A DNA stretch of 64,000 nucleotides from Hofstenia miamia. Taxonomy: Eukaryota > Xenacoelomorpha > Acoela > Hofsteniidae. A program made the position numbers and the translations under genes. Each line of letters begins with the position of its first letter. The first letter of the stretch is position 1. The stretch lies in contig CABFPE010000430.1 of NCBI GenBank assembly GCA_900660155.1, positions 290,589-354,588 on the forward strand, in the 5' to 3' direction. The notes beneath the pieces are model-generated. The model was not told the DNA's origin and did not search any database. It was given only the letters and a program-made list of their open reading frames with translations. Positions 1 through 12,066 of the stretch are shown one piece after another.

Positions 1-229
1 AGGCCACGGTTAGACTAGGTGATTGGTTAAAATTGATCTGTCACTTTCGAAAGCGTTGCACGTCTATCCACCATAGATAATTAGCGATGTGACGATCACA
101 AGGAAATCGAACGCGCACGATTTCTTCGTGATCGTCACATCGCTAATTATCTCGGGTGGTTAGACGTGCGATTCACTCAAAATGTGATAGATCACTTTTG
201 AGCAAATCACTAGTCTAACCGTGGCCTTA
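1..229. mobile_element. Foldback MITE with long hairpin arms
   Basis: The ends are perfect inverse complements (AGGCCACGGTTAGACTA at the left, mirrored at 211-227). The inner arms also pair: GTGATCGTCACATCGCTAAT at about 129-148 mirrors about 81-100. The spacer is only about 30 nt, so nearly the whole element folds into one hairpin. The right end reads ..GGCCTTA, so the left end may start two bases before the window and its target duplication cannot be seen. The right TIR suggests a hAT type, but the superfamily is not proven. Confidence 0.75.
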
Positions 230-602
230 GGGAGCTAAACTGGAGCAAATCGGTTTTGGGCCGAACCGGACTATGTGAGAGCTAAATTCAATTCAATAGT
301 ATATTAATAGGAAACTGTTATAGTTGCAATAATTTCCTTCGCCTCATGTGGCAGGTCAACTTTCACTTGATTTACCTGCCTAAAACACATTAAATTTGAT
401 TGAAAATATCCAATATAAATTTCGACTACTGACTTGTTCCATACTTTTCAAGCAACTAAAATGCTAAGTTCATAATTCGGTACAATTGCACAATCATTTA
501 CTGACTCCAAAAATGCAAATATGCAATTTGTGCAAATCTCAAAACCTAGCAGAATTTTTTATTTGTATTTTATTGCACTTAATTTTGTTATTTTACTTTA
601 CA
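230..602. other. AT-rich intergenic DNA, no feature seen
   Basis: This stretch has no coding pattern, repeat or RNA gene that I can recognise. Confidence 0.5.
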
Positions 603-1083
603 GAATACCCTTACCTATTCACCGCCCTGCATATTTGCGGGTTAGACTTTAAACCCTATCGCATGTGTTGTACACATAAAAATGACTTTACGGTACATTA
701 ATATACTATGGGTCATTATACTATGCGGTGTTACTACCCCTCTGTATCTGTACTTACATTTCTTTTTGATTAAAATATTGTTGCAGTACAAAGTTAAAAT
801 GTGTTTACATTATCATTACTATATTAGTGAAATACATAACTGCATGCGATACTACTACGTTATTACTATATTATACTATATTAATGAGCAAGAGTGTCTT
901 TAGAGTGTTTGGGAAACATTAAGTACCATATACAATCCAAGAACATCTAAGCCAATGGCTTAAATGTTCTTGATAGAATCTCATACATAGACGTTTAAAA
1001 ACTGCATCCAATATTTGCAGGTTTTCCCTATTTGCGGGGAATAAGGAACACAGCCCCCGCGAATAGCGAGGGAATACTGCATT
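603..1083. mobile_element. Possible pogo/Tigger-type MITE
   Basis: The right end (about 1046-1079) reads, on the minus strand, CAGTATTCCCTCGCTATTCG followed by CGGGGG, which resembles Tigger/pogo terminal repeats. A diverged mirror starts at about 603 (CAGAATACCCTTACCTATTC) after TA. An additional half-copy (CCCTATTTGCGGGG, 1027-1040) makes a short local hairpin with the right end. There is no coding sequence. The boundary and family are inferred from TIR resemblance only. Confidence 0.35.
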
Positions 1084-1581
1084 TTATTTTATTGAGTGTG
1101 GCAGTTTGAGAATTAATGATCATAGGAATATAAAAAATATCACATCTCAACATTTTGATTTTTTAAAAGCGTTCATCAAAATCTATCCCTTTGAAATAGT
1201 ACATATGTTTCATTAAAGTTGTTTTTTACACCCAGACTATACTTTAAAAAGATTTACTTAAAGTAGGTTTTGGCAAAATTCCATGAAAAAGCAAAATGCG
1301 TAACAATTCAATATACATAAAATATGAAATAGTAAAGCGATTGTATCAAATTGCATAGAATTATCTGCAAAAAATAAAAAACATTACAAAGTATTTGAAA
1401 TTTGTAGTAGCGTTTGTTCCGGGGAAACATGTATTAATGCTTAGTTATATTATTAAATGCATCAAAGAAAATGAAAACTAATTTGTACAGTATATTACTA
1501 AACGAGTATAATTATGTTGCAAATAAATTAAAAATATATTTAATTCATAGAACAGCGATTGCGTACAGTCCAATGCAACAC
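1084..1581. other. Presumed CK2 beta 3' flank / 3' UTR
   Basis: This is AT-rich DNA immediately downstream of the CK2 beta stop. The only TTTATT (minus-strand AATAAA) that I see lies at about 1088-1094, roughly 490 nt past the stop. Nothing else is recognised. Confidence 0.4.
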
Positions 1582-3922
1582 TTATTTATAGTGTGTTTTA
1601 GTGGTACGCGCTCGGTTCGTAGATGACCTACTTCTAGAAGCCGCAGCTTGTTCCTGGAGTTGATAAGCCAACGGATGAATTTTGAAACCGAACAATCTAA
1701 ATATTTTATTAACAGTGCTGCCTAAAATATACAGTTCTAAAAAATAATGCATGTAATCAACAGTGATAAATACCCGATGCGTACAGAAATACGTGCAAAA
1801 ATATACCCCAACCGCTATTGTGAAAGTAAAAACTTAATATTTTGCTGCCCCATTATGCAAATGTCATAAATGACAAATTTCGAAAATTAGGAAATTTCTA
1901 GAAGTGATCTTTACAATGATGTTTGTTTGTCTTTGATAGCAGTGTTTGTTTAGGAATTATCAGTGTGCATCTAAATCATACTGTTTTCAATGTCCATCGT
2001 CGTGCAGACCTAATTAATAATGGAGGCAGTGGCGTCAATGCGGCCCCTACTGCCGCCTCCAATTTTATGTATTAAATTTTCAGTAACAGTTTTGGTATAT
2101 AGCAGATGCTTTTTAATACTTAACATTTGGTACATATATGTGTGTAGGTACCTGCATAACAATAGGGCCCAATTTTTTCCATATTAATGAACTTACTTTG
2201 CTATTTTGGGGCACCAAACTTGGGAACCCAAATTTGTTTAAAATTTCTTCTATTTTTTACCATTGGGAGACCCAGTGCTACCGCACCATATCAGTGACAC
2301 CACTATATGGAGGGAGATAAAAAGAGCAAATTTTGTGATATCTCTAACATACATTAAAATTTTGAAGATTTGGAAATATACAGATAAATTTTGAAAAGAA
2401 TAAATGTATTTACATTTTTATGTATCTTTCAAATAACAAAAAAATTGGCACACTTTACACCTGACGCATTGTGGAACTTTTGATGATATGACAGTGACAC
2501 AAATTTCAGAAAGTTAAGAGGCTGACCTCCTTAAACTTTCAAATGGATCTCTCCCTTGTAATACAAAGACGCTCTTCTCAAAATCTAAAATCTCCCACTT
2601 TCGCTCTACTTCAATGCCTGTGATCGACTCCTGTTCAATCGTTTTCTCAGTCACAAAATGCACCTTGATTCTTTTGATTTCATAAATTTCTCTAATTCTT
2701 GTCTGATGTCACTTTCTCTGTTCGTCGTCTCAAGAAACATCGCACCCTTCACTCGTTTTTCAATCGTGCTTGTACTGCTGCTAATTACCTTCTTGACTCT
2801 CAACCCTTCAACAGATTTCTTTTCCCTGCCACCGAGCTTCAAGAAATCTTTGATGGCTTTCCTCTTTGCTGAGCCCTTCTCCAACTTTGCCTACTCTTCC
2901 ATCCGCTCCTACTTTATCTTTTGCGACTGTCCTCGCTGCCATAAAACTTGACTTGTTTATATTATTGTAGTGTTTGCCTTCAACGGCTAATAAAGTCCTT
3001 CATTATTATTATTAACCCCTTGTAACTCAAAACAACAATGTGCGCATCTAAGACATTTGCATTCTAGGGCAACGATTTGCCAATCAGCATCATGTAAGAA
3101 AACTGCATACCAAAAAACCTAAAATACGAGGTTTTCTCGTGGAAAATGCGATAAAATTGTAAAATGACACCCACACTATATTTTTTAATGAATTAAAAAG
3201 GGTGAAACAAAGCGACATCATCAAACTCGGATTAATGGATATTTATGAGGGCATTTAAAATTAAGGCTTATACTCATTAGCATCGAAGGCCCAATGATTT
3301 CAAGGACCATTATAAAAGCTTATAATACAAGGATATCTCGAAATTCTGTTAACTATGACAAGTACGAACATTTCTATAATACATATACCGAATATTACTT
3401 TGATATCAATTATAATAATGCAAAAATTAATAAAGTTGGATGAAAATATAATATTTTCAATAAGGTCAAAATTAAATCATTCACAAAAAACTAGTTAATT
3501 TATTTTAGTATTATATTTAAATGTATCATAGTTTCCTAATAGTTTATTGAATATTACTAATAAATTTCAGGTAAATTTGAATAAACGTACAAAGAAATTC
3601 TTAAGAATATTTACGAACTAAAATGCAAATATCAGTCCTTTATGCAGGAATTCACAATACATATTCTCCAAGTTTAATTAGAATATTCCAAAGTTAATTC
3701 AATTATGTTAACATGTAATTTTAACTATTTTACTTTTCATAGTGCTATTGCAAATATGTTGTTATATTCAGGATTTAAGATCGCAATGCAGAAAAAATTT
3801 TTAAAATACATTGGGATCGATATTCAGAGGTGGCCTAAGTGAAAACACAAATTGTTTTCATGAAAGTAGTCATGCAACGACTATACAAACGTTGAAGATG
3901 TTCGAAATCCTCAAGAATATAT

Positions 3923-3965
<43 letters not shown>

Positions 3966-5650
3966 TAGTTCTTTTCAAGATTAAACGGTTCTGCTGCATA
4001 AGTATATGAATTAAGACTTCAGTGGACACAGCTTTGAAAACACAATTTCCAATGCTAATAAAGAAAAGATAAGCAAACCTAGCAATAAATTGATTGGGTC
4101 CTCGCTTAGGTCGATACTCGGGATGGACCATAAACAACATGTGCGGGAAACTTGTTCCAAAATATGCACCATCTATATGATGATGCCTTGAGGATTTGGG
4201 CGTATATACATCTTGGCATTTGGGACAATATAGTTTGACCATCGCTTCACCAGGTACGTCTGACAAGCCTACAATAATTCATGATAAAATTAAAATAATT
4301 CAAAAAATATATTTTACAGTTAGGAATTACAAATGTCGGGAAAAATTAGTAACGTATGCTAGTTTAAACGTAAAAAAACTAAATGACATTCTGGTAAATC
4401 GAATTTATGAAATTAAGCAGTGTTATCTTAGTTCATATCGCCAACATTGAATAAAACGAAAAGTAAGAAATTTTCGTTGAGTTAAATGGCTTTCTTTCAA
4501 ACATAAAAAGTTGTTTCGGTAAATCATGGCCAAGTTATGTGATTTAAAAATCTGGATAAAATGAAATATCTATCTCCGATCGGCAACTGCTATGCACAAT
4601 TTCATAATTAATAAATACAAGCTAAAACATACCTATTGGTAGAACTAGTTGATTTTCACAATAAACTCGTGGACAATGTCCAAAGTCTCCTTGGTGATAT
4701 TTTTCCACCATTTGAGCAATTCCTCTATTAGTGAGAATAAATCGGGCATGAATAAGACCGTACAGCATTTCAGCTGCCTGCTCTATTAGGTCTCCTTGAT
4801 TAGGATTGTCATCCAAGTCATCATCTAGGCAGGTAAAATTCAAAATTTATGAACAATTAATCATATAACGAAATTTGCAAAAATAATATTGCTATCTTAG
4901 CTTCAACTATCAGTTGTTGAATGTTCTTTTATTGAAACAAATTAAGATTTTAAAAATGAAAACAATGCTGAGAGAAATATTTCAAAATGTCTACTACTAA
5001 CTACTCCACGTCAATGATGATCTGGGAATGAACACTTCAAATTGTCTAGGGAAGAAATTTATCAATCCGTGTGGTTAAAATCGATAAAGCTAGATATTCT
5101 AAGATCTCCCCAACTGTGCACACTTATGCTGTTCAATCAACATGTCATTACCAAACCTTGTTGTTAGGGTCACATGAAAAAAACAATGAGATACTGATCA
5201 TGTTGACTGAGTGTACATTGTTAGTCTTAAGTTAAAATAAAATTAAAAATAGTGGATGCTTTGAAGACAGATTTTGAATAAAAAATTTGAAATGTGAAAT
5301 ATAATATAAAATTTCTTACCATGGTCAAGAATGATTAGAAAACATGATTTTTAGTAATTATAACGTTAGGAGCAGTCAAAAGTGTAACATTATTAATAAA
5401 TGTACAAGGTATAAGCATTTATCTTTTATTGGCTGAATGCACATGACGGCAGCAATTAGTTTATAAATTGTTCACCTGGCTCTAAATCCAAGATCATATC
5501 CAATGCTTGACGATAATGAGGGACTTGTTCGCTTAAACCTGTCAAATTGAATTTGTCTTGAATGTATTCTTCATCCACCTCACAGAAAAATTCATTTCCA
5601 CGAAGTCCACAGAACCAAGATATCCAAGAAACCTCTTCGCTGCTACTCAT
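1582..5650 (-). CDS. CSNK2B: Casein kinase 2 regulatory subunit beta (complete, 4 coding exons)
   Basis: This is the dimeric regulatory subunit of protein kinase CK2, which binds two catalytic alpha subunits and steers substrate choice in nucleus and cytoplasm. Coding exons in transcript order are 5476-5650, 4633-4824, 4079-4268 and 1582-1696; all introns are GT-AG and the phases (1, 1, 2) close to 223 aa. I chose the start at the conserved MSSSEEVSW, which carries the autophosphorylation serines, although the frame stays open upstream. Exon 2 has the acidic [10 protein letters not shown] loop and CPRVYC; exon 3 has VKLYCPKC, which completes the four-cysteine zinc site and dimer interface, then [12 protein letters not shown]. 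Exon 4 encodes [14 protein letters not shown] and a Ser/Arg/Thr-rich tail ending THYK. The body is near-identical to the vertebrate protein (215 aa as I recall); only the tail differs. The last exon is too short to stand out as an ORF and was found by homology. Identification is essentially certain. Confidence 0.96.
2536..3014 (+). mobile_element. LINE family B, 5'-truncated copy 1 (in CK2 beta intron 3)
   Basis: This matches the 3' end of the non-LTR family seen better at 22820-23497 and 29855-30672. It starts within the RT C-terminal region (FKWIS.., diverged), passes through a [20 protein letters not shown] segment and an [14 protein letters not shown] terminus, then the GGCTAATAAAGTCCTTCATT 3' end and a short ATT tail. 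It is 5' truncated and more diverged than the other copies, so it is an older insertion. Confidence 0.85.
3926..3961. repeat. (TA)n microsatellite
   Basis: This is an uninterrupted TA dinucleotide run inside CK2 beta intron 3. Confidence 0.95.
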
Positions 5651-6333
5651 GGCGAAGTTATGAATATACTTATAATCTAATAAATACTTTTTAATAAATT
5701 CAAAGCAATATTCAATTGCATTTAACACATATGTTTAAAATTAACTAGCATTGTAGTGGGATATCCACTAAAGAGCGAATTTCCAACAAGGATGTTAGAT
5801 TTCTTTATTAAATAATGGCTGCTACGCATTCAATAAAATTCGACAATATTCTATTGTGCATGCTGCCAAATTTACACTCAAAGCTTTATCTAAGAATATA
5901 CAAATACTATTCAGGTATAAAAATGGAAAGACGTATGAAACGGGCTACATGTATTAGATTGGAGGTCTTCCACAAACCTTGATGTTGATAAAATAAAAAT
6001 TTTCTTATTTTTCAGCTATGTACGTTCATACAAGTAACTCTTGATGTATATCATTTGTCAATATTAAATTCTAAATGTTGCAATCATTTTTAAAAAATAG
6101 CAGTAATTCTCTTAAATACCATCAAGAAATTGTCAATTATTATCATATACAGTACAACTTAATTGATAATAGATAGGTGAACCCTTTAAAATTGAATACT
6201 GAATTTAGCAAAAGAGGAGCAATTGCAAAGAGGAAGTCAATTATATTTAGATAGAAAGCCGCACTCCGAGATAGAAGAGTGAAGAAACAAGAACGGGCGT
6301 TGTTTGAACGACGAGCAGGCCTTTCAGTATGCA
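5651..6333. other. CK2 beta upstream region
   Basis: The stretch lies 5' of the CK2 beta start codon and should hold its promoter or 5' UTR. I see no clear TATA box or other feature. It ends at the (TA)n tail of the next LINE. Confidence 0.4.
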
Positions 6334-9300
6334 GATATATATATATATATATATACTTCAATAGCTTTATTTGTTTGCTCCTTGCATATGTACAAATAAG
6401 ATATATACATATTTACAAAAAATGTACACAGAACTTAGATATACATATACTACAAACTAAGCTACAATAATTAAATTAAAATGCACACAGATATTTACAA
6501 TTAAAATGGATTAAAAATAAGAAGTTTCGCTACAGTTTTAACGTTTAAGTATTCTGTTATTATTTTGTTCTGCTAATAAATTGTGTTTTAACAGTTTTTT
6601 AAATTCATTTATATCGCTGGCTTTCCTTACACTGATAGGTAAATCATTCCACAGTTTGCAAGATGTTGTTGTAAAAGAATTTTCCCGGTATTTGCTTCTT
6701 GGATGTATATTGTTTATGCACATGTTAGCACGGTGATTATATTTTACAAATTTCTTGATTAGTGCCCTACCACTTGTTTTCAACTGCTTAAACATGTGTA
6801 CTAAGCTGTTGTACTTGGTTATAGTAAATGGACGAAACAATGATAATGTTTGCAGTTTTTTACTAACTTGATGTTTACTAATGGAAAACATGACACAGAT
6901 TGACCAGTTAAACAATCTATTTATACGCTCATGATCAGCAGTCTGAATATTGCTTAAAAGAATGCAAGCATATGTATATTGACTAATTACAAAAGCGTTG
7001 ATTAAATCTTTACTCTGCTTAAACCGTTTTATTTGTTTTAGATACTGTATTCCAAACGCAATCTTACGAATCTTGGTGTTTATGAAGTCGTTATAACAGA
7101 AGTGTTGATCTATTTCCACCCCTAAGTACTTTACTGATTTGCTGTTTTGGATTGATGATATACCGTCGGAAACTCTTAGACTTATGTCTTTAGCTATTGC
7201 TTCTGATCCACTTGGAGCGAAGATGATGAACTGAGTTTTTTGCGTATTCACTGTTAGCATGTTTTGGTTAAGGTAACTACAGATTTTGGTAAAAGTGTTC
7301 TGCAAATTTCTTGTGGCTATTATTGGGCTCACATGTCTATTTATGGCGCAAATGTCGTCTGCATATTGAATTAGTTCTGCATCATCAATATATGTTGACA
7401 AATCGTTTATGTACAAGTTGAAAAGAAGAGGACCAAGCACTGTACCCTGTGGAACCCCTTTGTTAGTTGCTAAGTACTCACTATAAACATTATCAATCCG
7501 CACACGTTGCTGTCTATTGTTAACGAAGCTGTTCAAAAACATTCTTGATGGAGCACTAAATCCGTAGTTTTCCAATTTTACATCTAGAATTTTGTAATCA
7601 AGACTATCAAACGCCTTACTAAGGTCGAGCAAAGCAACACTGCTACATATGTTATTGTTGAGGAAATAACGTGTATTTTCTGTAAACTCTAGTAAAGCAT
7701 CAATAGTGCCTAGCCCTTGTCTAAAACCAAATTGATTTGAACATAGCACATTATTTTCCTTTAGGTATGAATTTATTTGTTTGCATAGAAGCCTCTCAAA
7801 TATTTTTGAAACAGGATTTGTAACAGAGATGGGCCTATAATTTATGCAATCTGTAGGGTCTCCTTTCTTAAAAATCGCGGTGATGTCTGCTCTTTTTAGA
7901 CATTCAGGATATCTATTAATATGGATTGCGTTATTAAAAGCAAATAGAAGCTGTTCTGCGAAATACTTTATGTATTTTTTGATGATGAATACTGGCACAT
8001 TGCAACTTCCGCTTGAAATACTCGGATCAAGTTTGCTTACAACACTGATGAGCTCCTGCATATGGATGTAACTGAAGTTGAAGACGTTCTGTAATGGCCT
8101 AGTCTTATTTATAAATGGTTCCTTCTTACCTCTAAACGTTCCTAACTCTCTAAATGCTATGTTCATTGCTTCAGCAATTAGATTTTTATTAGTGATGCTT
8201 TTATTATTAACCTTAATTTCTTGAATGGTGCTATCAAAAGGTTTTTCCTTATTTAAAAACCTATTAATAAACTGCCATTTATTTCGGGCTTGAGTGAGGT
8301 TTTCAAAGAAGTGTTTGTCTTGTTGTTCTCTGATCTTAGTTTTTATCTTAGATAGTTTTGATTTTACTTCATTATATGCAGCAACGTTAATTTGAGTATG
8401 ATTTCTAGAAAGTGAGTTCCAGATCTTCTTTTTTTCAACTTCTAATGCATATATTTCTTTGCTGTTTATTTTTTTGTGGGTGTTGACTTTTACATATCTA
8501 TATTGAAATGGTGCATTCGTATTTAAGCAAATAGTTAATTGTTTCATAATAAATTCAATCATGTCTCCTGGATCATGCAGTGTATATACGTAATCCCATG
8601 GCACATTTTCTAGGGAGGTTCTAAAAGTTTTTTCATCAAATTTTGCAAAGCTGCGAGTGTAAATTCTCTTCCTCATGTTGTTGTGGAGAATTTCATTGCT
8701 AACAAATAAACATAAGTTATGGTCCGAGAATGAATTAAAGATGTAATTTCTGAAAACCATGGATTCAGTATTTGTTAAAAAGTAATCAATTAAGTTGTTT
8801 CCCCTTGTTGGAACATCATTATTTATTACATCGAGTTGACATTCTTCACAGATAAAGTTTATGTACTTTGCCTCATTTTTGGTAAGATTGTTAATGTTGT
8901 AGTCCCCCAGCAGCATAATCTCTTTGTTGAGAGGAAAAGCATTTTGCACTTCCTGCACTTTATATTTAATGAACTCTCTGCAGAATTGCTTTTTTGGGCA
9001 ATAACTGATATTAATAAGAGCAGATAACTTACACTTTTTAGATTTCCTTAGTTCAACCCAAAGTGTTTCGAAACATGGATGGTTAAATTCTAAGTTTTTA
9101 CGCCTGATAGGGTTCATGAAGCTAGGTATTAATAGCATTAATCCACCGCCTTTGGAGCCTCTGTGCTTACAAAAACTTGTGAAGTTAGATTTATTGAAAT
9201 TAAACAAATCATTAGGAGTGTGGATGTTCAGCCAAGTTTCTGTGAATGCAAATATTGTGTTACAATCAAGCATCAAATGCAATTCTTTCAATTCATATTG

Positions 9301-9545
9301 ATGGGCTGGAATGCTACGTGTATTCAAGTAGGCGATTTTAATATTGTTTCTAAAATTTTTTGAAAGAAGTTTTATTTGACTGCTGTCCAAGATTTTGGGA
9401 CCTGGATTTAAGTGAACATCACCTGCCTGCAACAACTTCAACTTTATGTAGAAAGATTTAATTTTCCGAGAAATGTATTTAATTGTAACTATTCGTTTAA
9501 CTTTTAGCATTATATATTGCAAATGATTCGCAATAGTAAGCACTT
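6334..9545 (-). mobile_element. CR1/L2-type LINE (family E), ORF2 intact
   Basis: The element reads on the minus strand from ORF2 (9543 to 6538), through a short 3' UTR with AATAAAGCTATTGAAG, into a (TA)n tail at 6335-6354. Microsatellite tails rather than poly(A) are typical of CR1-like LINEs. I find no ORF1 upstream of 9543, so the copy is probably 5' truncated near the ORF2 start. The uninterrupted 1001-codon frame argues for a recent insertion. Confidence 0.85.
6538..9543 (-). CDS. LINE ORF2: APE endonuclease and reverse transcriptase, 1001 aa
   Basis: This is the retrotransposition enzyme of the LINE: it nicks target DNA and primes reverse transcription. Residues 41-49 read GDVHLNPGP, a 2A-like motif (canonical DxExNPGP, with His here in place of Glu). 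The apurinic-type endonuclease follows with IAYLNTRS (70), TETWL (101), LLGDYNINNL (212), NLIDYFLTN (250) and SDHNLCLF (273). The RT has KGDPTDCINYRPIS (560), LLDLSKAFDSL (639), GVPQGTVLGPL (696) and the catalytic YADD (727), followed by a thumb-like C-terminal region. No stop or frameshift interrupts it. Conserved residues look intact, so activity is possible but unproven. The start Met is uncertain because the upstream segment may be truncated. Confidence 0.93.
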   Translation of the reverse strand: MLTIANHLQYIMLKVKRIVTIKYISRKIKSFYIKLKLLQAGDVHLNPGPKILDSSQIKLLSKNFRNNIKIAYLNTRSIPAHQYELKELHLMLDCNTIFAFTETWLNIHTPNDLFNFNKSNFTSFCKHRGSKGGGLMLLIPSFMNPIRRKNLEFNHPCFETLWVELRKSKKCKLSALINISYCPKKQFCREFIKYKVQEVQNAFPLNKEIMLLGDYNINNLTKNEAKYINFICEECQLDVINNDVPTRGNNLIDYFLTNTESMVFRNYIFNSFSDHNLCLFVSNEILHNNMRKRIYTRSFAKFDEKTFRTSLENVPWDYVYTLHDPGDMIEFIMKQLTICLNTNAPFQYRYVKVNTHKKINSKEIYALEVEKKKIWNSLSRNHTQINVAAYNEVKSKLSKIKTKIREQQDKHFFENLTQARNKWQFINRFLNKEKPFDSTIQEIKVNNKSITNKNLIAEAMNIAFRELGTFRGKKEPFINKTRPLQNVFNFSYIHMQELISVVSKLDPSISSGSCNVPVFIIKKYIKYFAEQLLFAFNNAIHINRYPECLKRADITAIFKKGDPTDCINYRPISVTNPVSKIFERLLCKQINSYLKENNVLCSNQFGFRQGLGTIDALLEFTENTRYFLNNNICSSVALLDLSKAFDSLDYKILDVKLENYGFSAPSRMFLNSFVNNRQQRVRIDNVYSEYLATNKGVPQGTVLGPLLFNLYINDLSTYIDDAELIQYADDICAINRHVSPIIATRNLQNTFTKICSYLNQNMLTVNTQKTQFIIFAPSGSEAIAKDISLRVSDGISSIQNSKSVKYLGVEIDQHFCYNDFINTKIRKIAFGIQYLKQIKRFKQSKDLINAFVISQYTYACILLSNIQTADHERINRLFNWSICVMFSISKHQVSKKLQTLSLFRPFTITKYNSLVHMFKQLKTSGRALIKKFVKYNHRANMCINNIHPRSKYRENSFTTTSCKLWNDLPISVRKASDINEFKKLLKHNLLAEQNNNRILKR

Positions 9546-11099
9546 AGAACGTATAGAAACTGTTAGTAAATTTTCCCATTACTATCGTGCCTTTAAAGAA
9601 CAGACATATAAGGACCATAATGCATTAGATTATATTTTGACAGTCACGGTTAATTAACTATATAATGCGGAATTTTTATCTTGACAGGATAATTTTGATT
9701 TCCGGATCACCACTGAAGTTAGGATCTATATAATTAACTAGGTTTGAATTTAAGATTCAAAGTGATCACAATCGATGTTTGCAAGTAATCACAGCATGCC
9801 ATTAATTTCTATAATCTATCATGGAATGATAATTTACATAGGATTACCTATAGTCAAACAAACCACGTTATAAAAATTTGCAACATTAAAAGTATTGGGA
9901 TATTTGGCGCGATTTTTTAGTTTGTGTCTTTAAATGAATAGAATGATACTTAGGGTTAATTCGATTGCTTAAACGTGTATGCTTTCTGTACACGTTCTTT
10001 CAATTGTACAAATGCAGATTATAACTGGTCAAAATTGAATTTAACCTATGAATATGGTGAAACCAGGTTAAGTGGTCAAAACCGGTACCCACATGAGGGT
10101 GATTTGAATACTGGGCCGTTCAACAGCGATAATTGATCATGGTCGCCAATTTAGAGGACCGGTTTCATCTTTGGAGGGTAGTTCATAAAAATCCTGACTG
10201 ATTTTTGTACAAAAATGGTCAATATAGCAGTTGAATTGTTGTATTTTAGTGATTCTTTAGTATTGTATTTTAAAATATTTTAATTAGAAACACATTTTCA
10301 TTTTAATAATTAGGATTTGGAATAAAATGTGACAAACGTGTAATAAATATCTATAAATTAACATAGTTTTAGGTCATGTCGCAACATCCTGCTTCTTTGA
10401 TTTATAGATTAGACACGCTTTTTAATCTAATATTGTTTACAAATATATCTAAATCCCAAATAGAATTTAACTATCAACAATTTGTAGGTAGTTAGGCTTA
10501 TACTCATACCAAGATATTTTAACATTAATACCCTGCATAAGGTAGCTCTTGCTGGTTGTTATATTGTTATTTATAGTCTAAATAGAGCGCAAAACCTAAA
10601 TGAGAACATATAATGCATTGCAATAGTAACAAGCATAAGGATCTCAGGAACGGCTTCCACTTCTTATTTAGTTTTAATTGGGGGGGTGATAAGGGACCCA
10701 AATGTTTTTTGCTTGATATTATGTAGTTTGTTCAAATTACATTTAATAATTACATGGCTGTGAGTTTTGCATCGCTAACTGCAACAAACTGAAACTTTTG
10801 ATATTTTGTCTATGTCTATATATCTTTTCGTCCACAATTGGCAATTTTCAGGCGAACTACTGATGCTAATCAGCATTTACTTAGAACCATCTTAAGCCTT
10901 TTGTTTTTGCTATGGATGCATGCAACTGGGTTGAAGTTAAATATTAACATCGGTCTATAATTGTTTGGGTATGATGAAGTTGAAATTAGCTAGAAAAAAC
11001 TAATATTTATTATCAAGAAATATTAAAATTTTTCTATGTATGATATGGTTGTTGCAATTAGCATTTTTAGCTGCCAATGCATTATGCGGCATTGATTAA
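9546..11099. other. AT-rich intergenic DNA, no gene seen
   Basis: No ORF with coding character, no recognisable transposase and no inverted-repeat element was found. A short G run lies at 10680-10686. Nothing is supported here. Confidence 0.5.
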
Positions 11100-11736
11100 A
11101 TACCTATAAATTTGCAGGCATCATTTTATGTTTTAATCGTCATAGATTATTATAAACACTTGAATATGGCAGCGTCTCATAATTGCGATGCAACTTTCAT
11201 TCATTCAACANGTTTAGTAATCTGCGAAATCATCTGGATAAAAAGCACCAACAAGTGTTTTCGCAATATCAAGCTGAAGAATCTGAGAGAAATGGAAAGA
11301 GGAAATTCATAAATCCTGGAAGCGAGCTCACAAGACCTGCATAACGTTGTTTTTTGATCTGAAGAAGCCAAAAGGAAACTGCAACACCACTTGGAGCAAC
11401 TGATTATCGACAATAATGTTTCACTAAATACTTTCTAGTTTTGTTGCATGCAATCCAAGAGCATCTGCCAATATTTTTTTAAATTTTGAGTATGGTTTCA
11501 AAGAAATAATCAACTATGTGGGAGGTGGAAATTCACTGTACCTTCCTTCGTCAACTATTATAAGATTTAAGCCTGAAAAAAATGAAGTATCGTTGAAGAA
11601 TGAATTAAACAAGCTCATGTTAGCAATTTGAAGCTTTTGCCTCTTTTACAAGTTACAATAGATTGCTGGCCAATTTTTACGAATTCAACAAACACGAATT
11701 AGTGCAAAGGACATTTGCTGTCAATGAATTTCCGCA

Positions 11737-12066
11737 CCCACACACTGCACAACGAATTTTCGACACATACACCAGCACTCTTTCTGCATATGAGGTCAAA
11801 CCGCAGCAAGTTGTCAATGATTTTCACCGACAATGCAGCCAACATGTTGAAAGCTTCTGATACAATTGATGATGATGTTGAAGAACAAGCTTCGGAGCAA
11901 GCCCACACACTGCACAACGAATTTTCGACACATACACCAGCACTCTTTCTGCATATGAGGTCAGACCGCAGCAAGTTGTCAATGATTTTCACCGACAATG
12001 CAGCCAACATGTTGAAATCTTCTGATACAATTGCTGATGATGTTAAAGAACAAGCTTCGGAGCAAG
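11737..12066 (+). repeat. 165-bp tandem duplication, two copies
   Basis: Units 11737-11901 and 11902-12066 differ at only a few bases. The unit is 55 codons long, so the duplication keeps the frame around the TDNAANML motif of the hAT relic. The high identity means the duplication is much younger than the decay of the element. Confidence 0.93.

Noticed and set aside
486-903. Two small plus-strand ORFs as genes
   Set aside because: They are low-complexity translations overlapping the putative Tigger-type MITE, with no motif or splice support.
3835-4078. Extension of CK2 beta exon 3 through [11 protein letters not shown]
   Set aside because: The frame reads through a GT donor at 4077-4078 into intron and ends in TA-repeat translation; the proper final exon is at 1582-1696.
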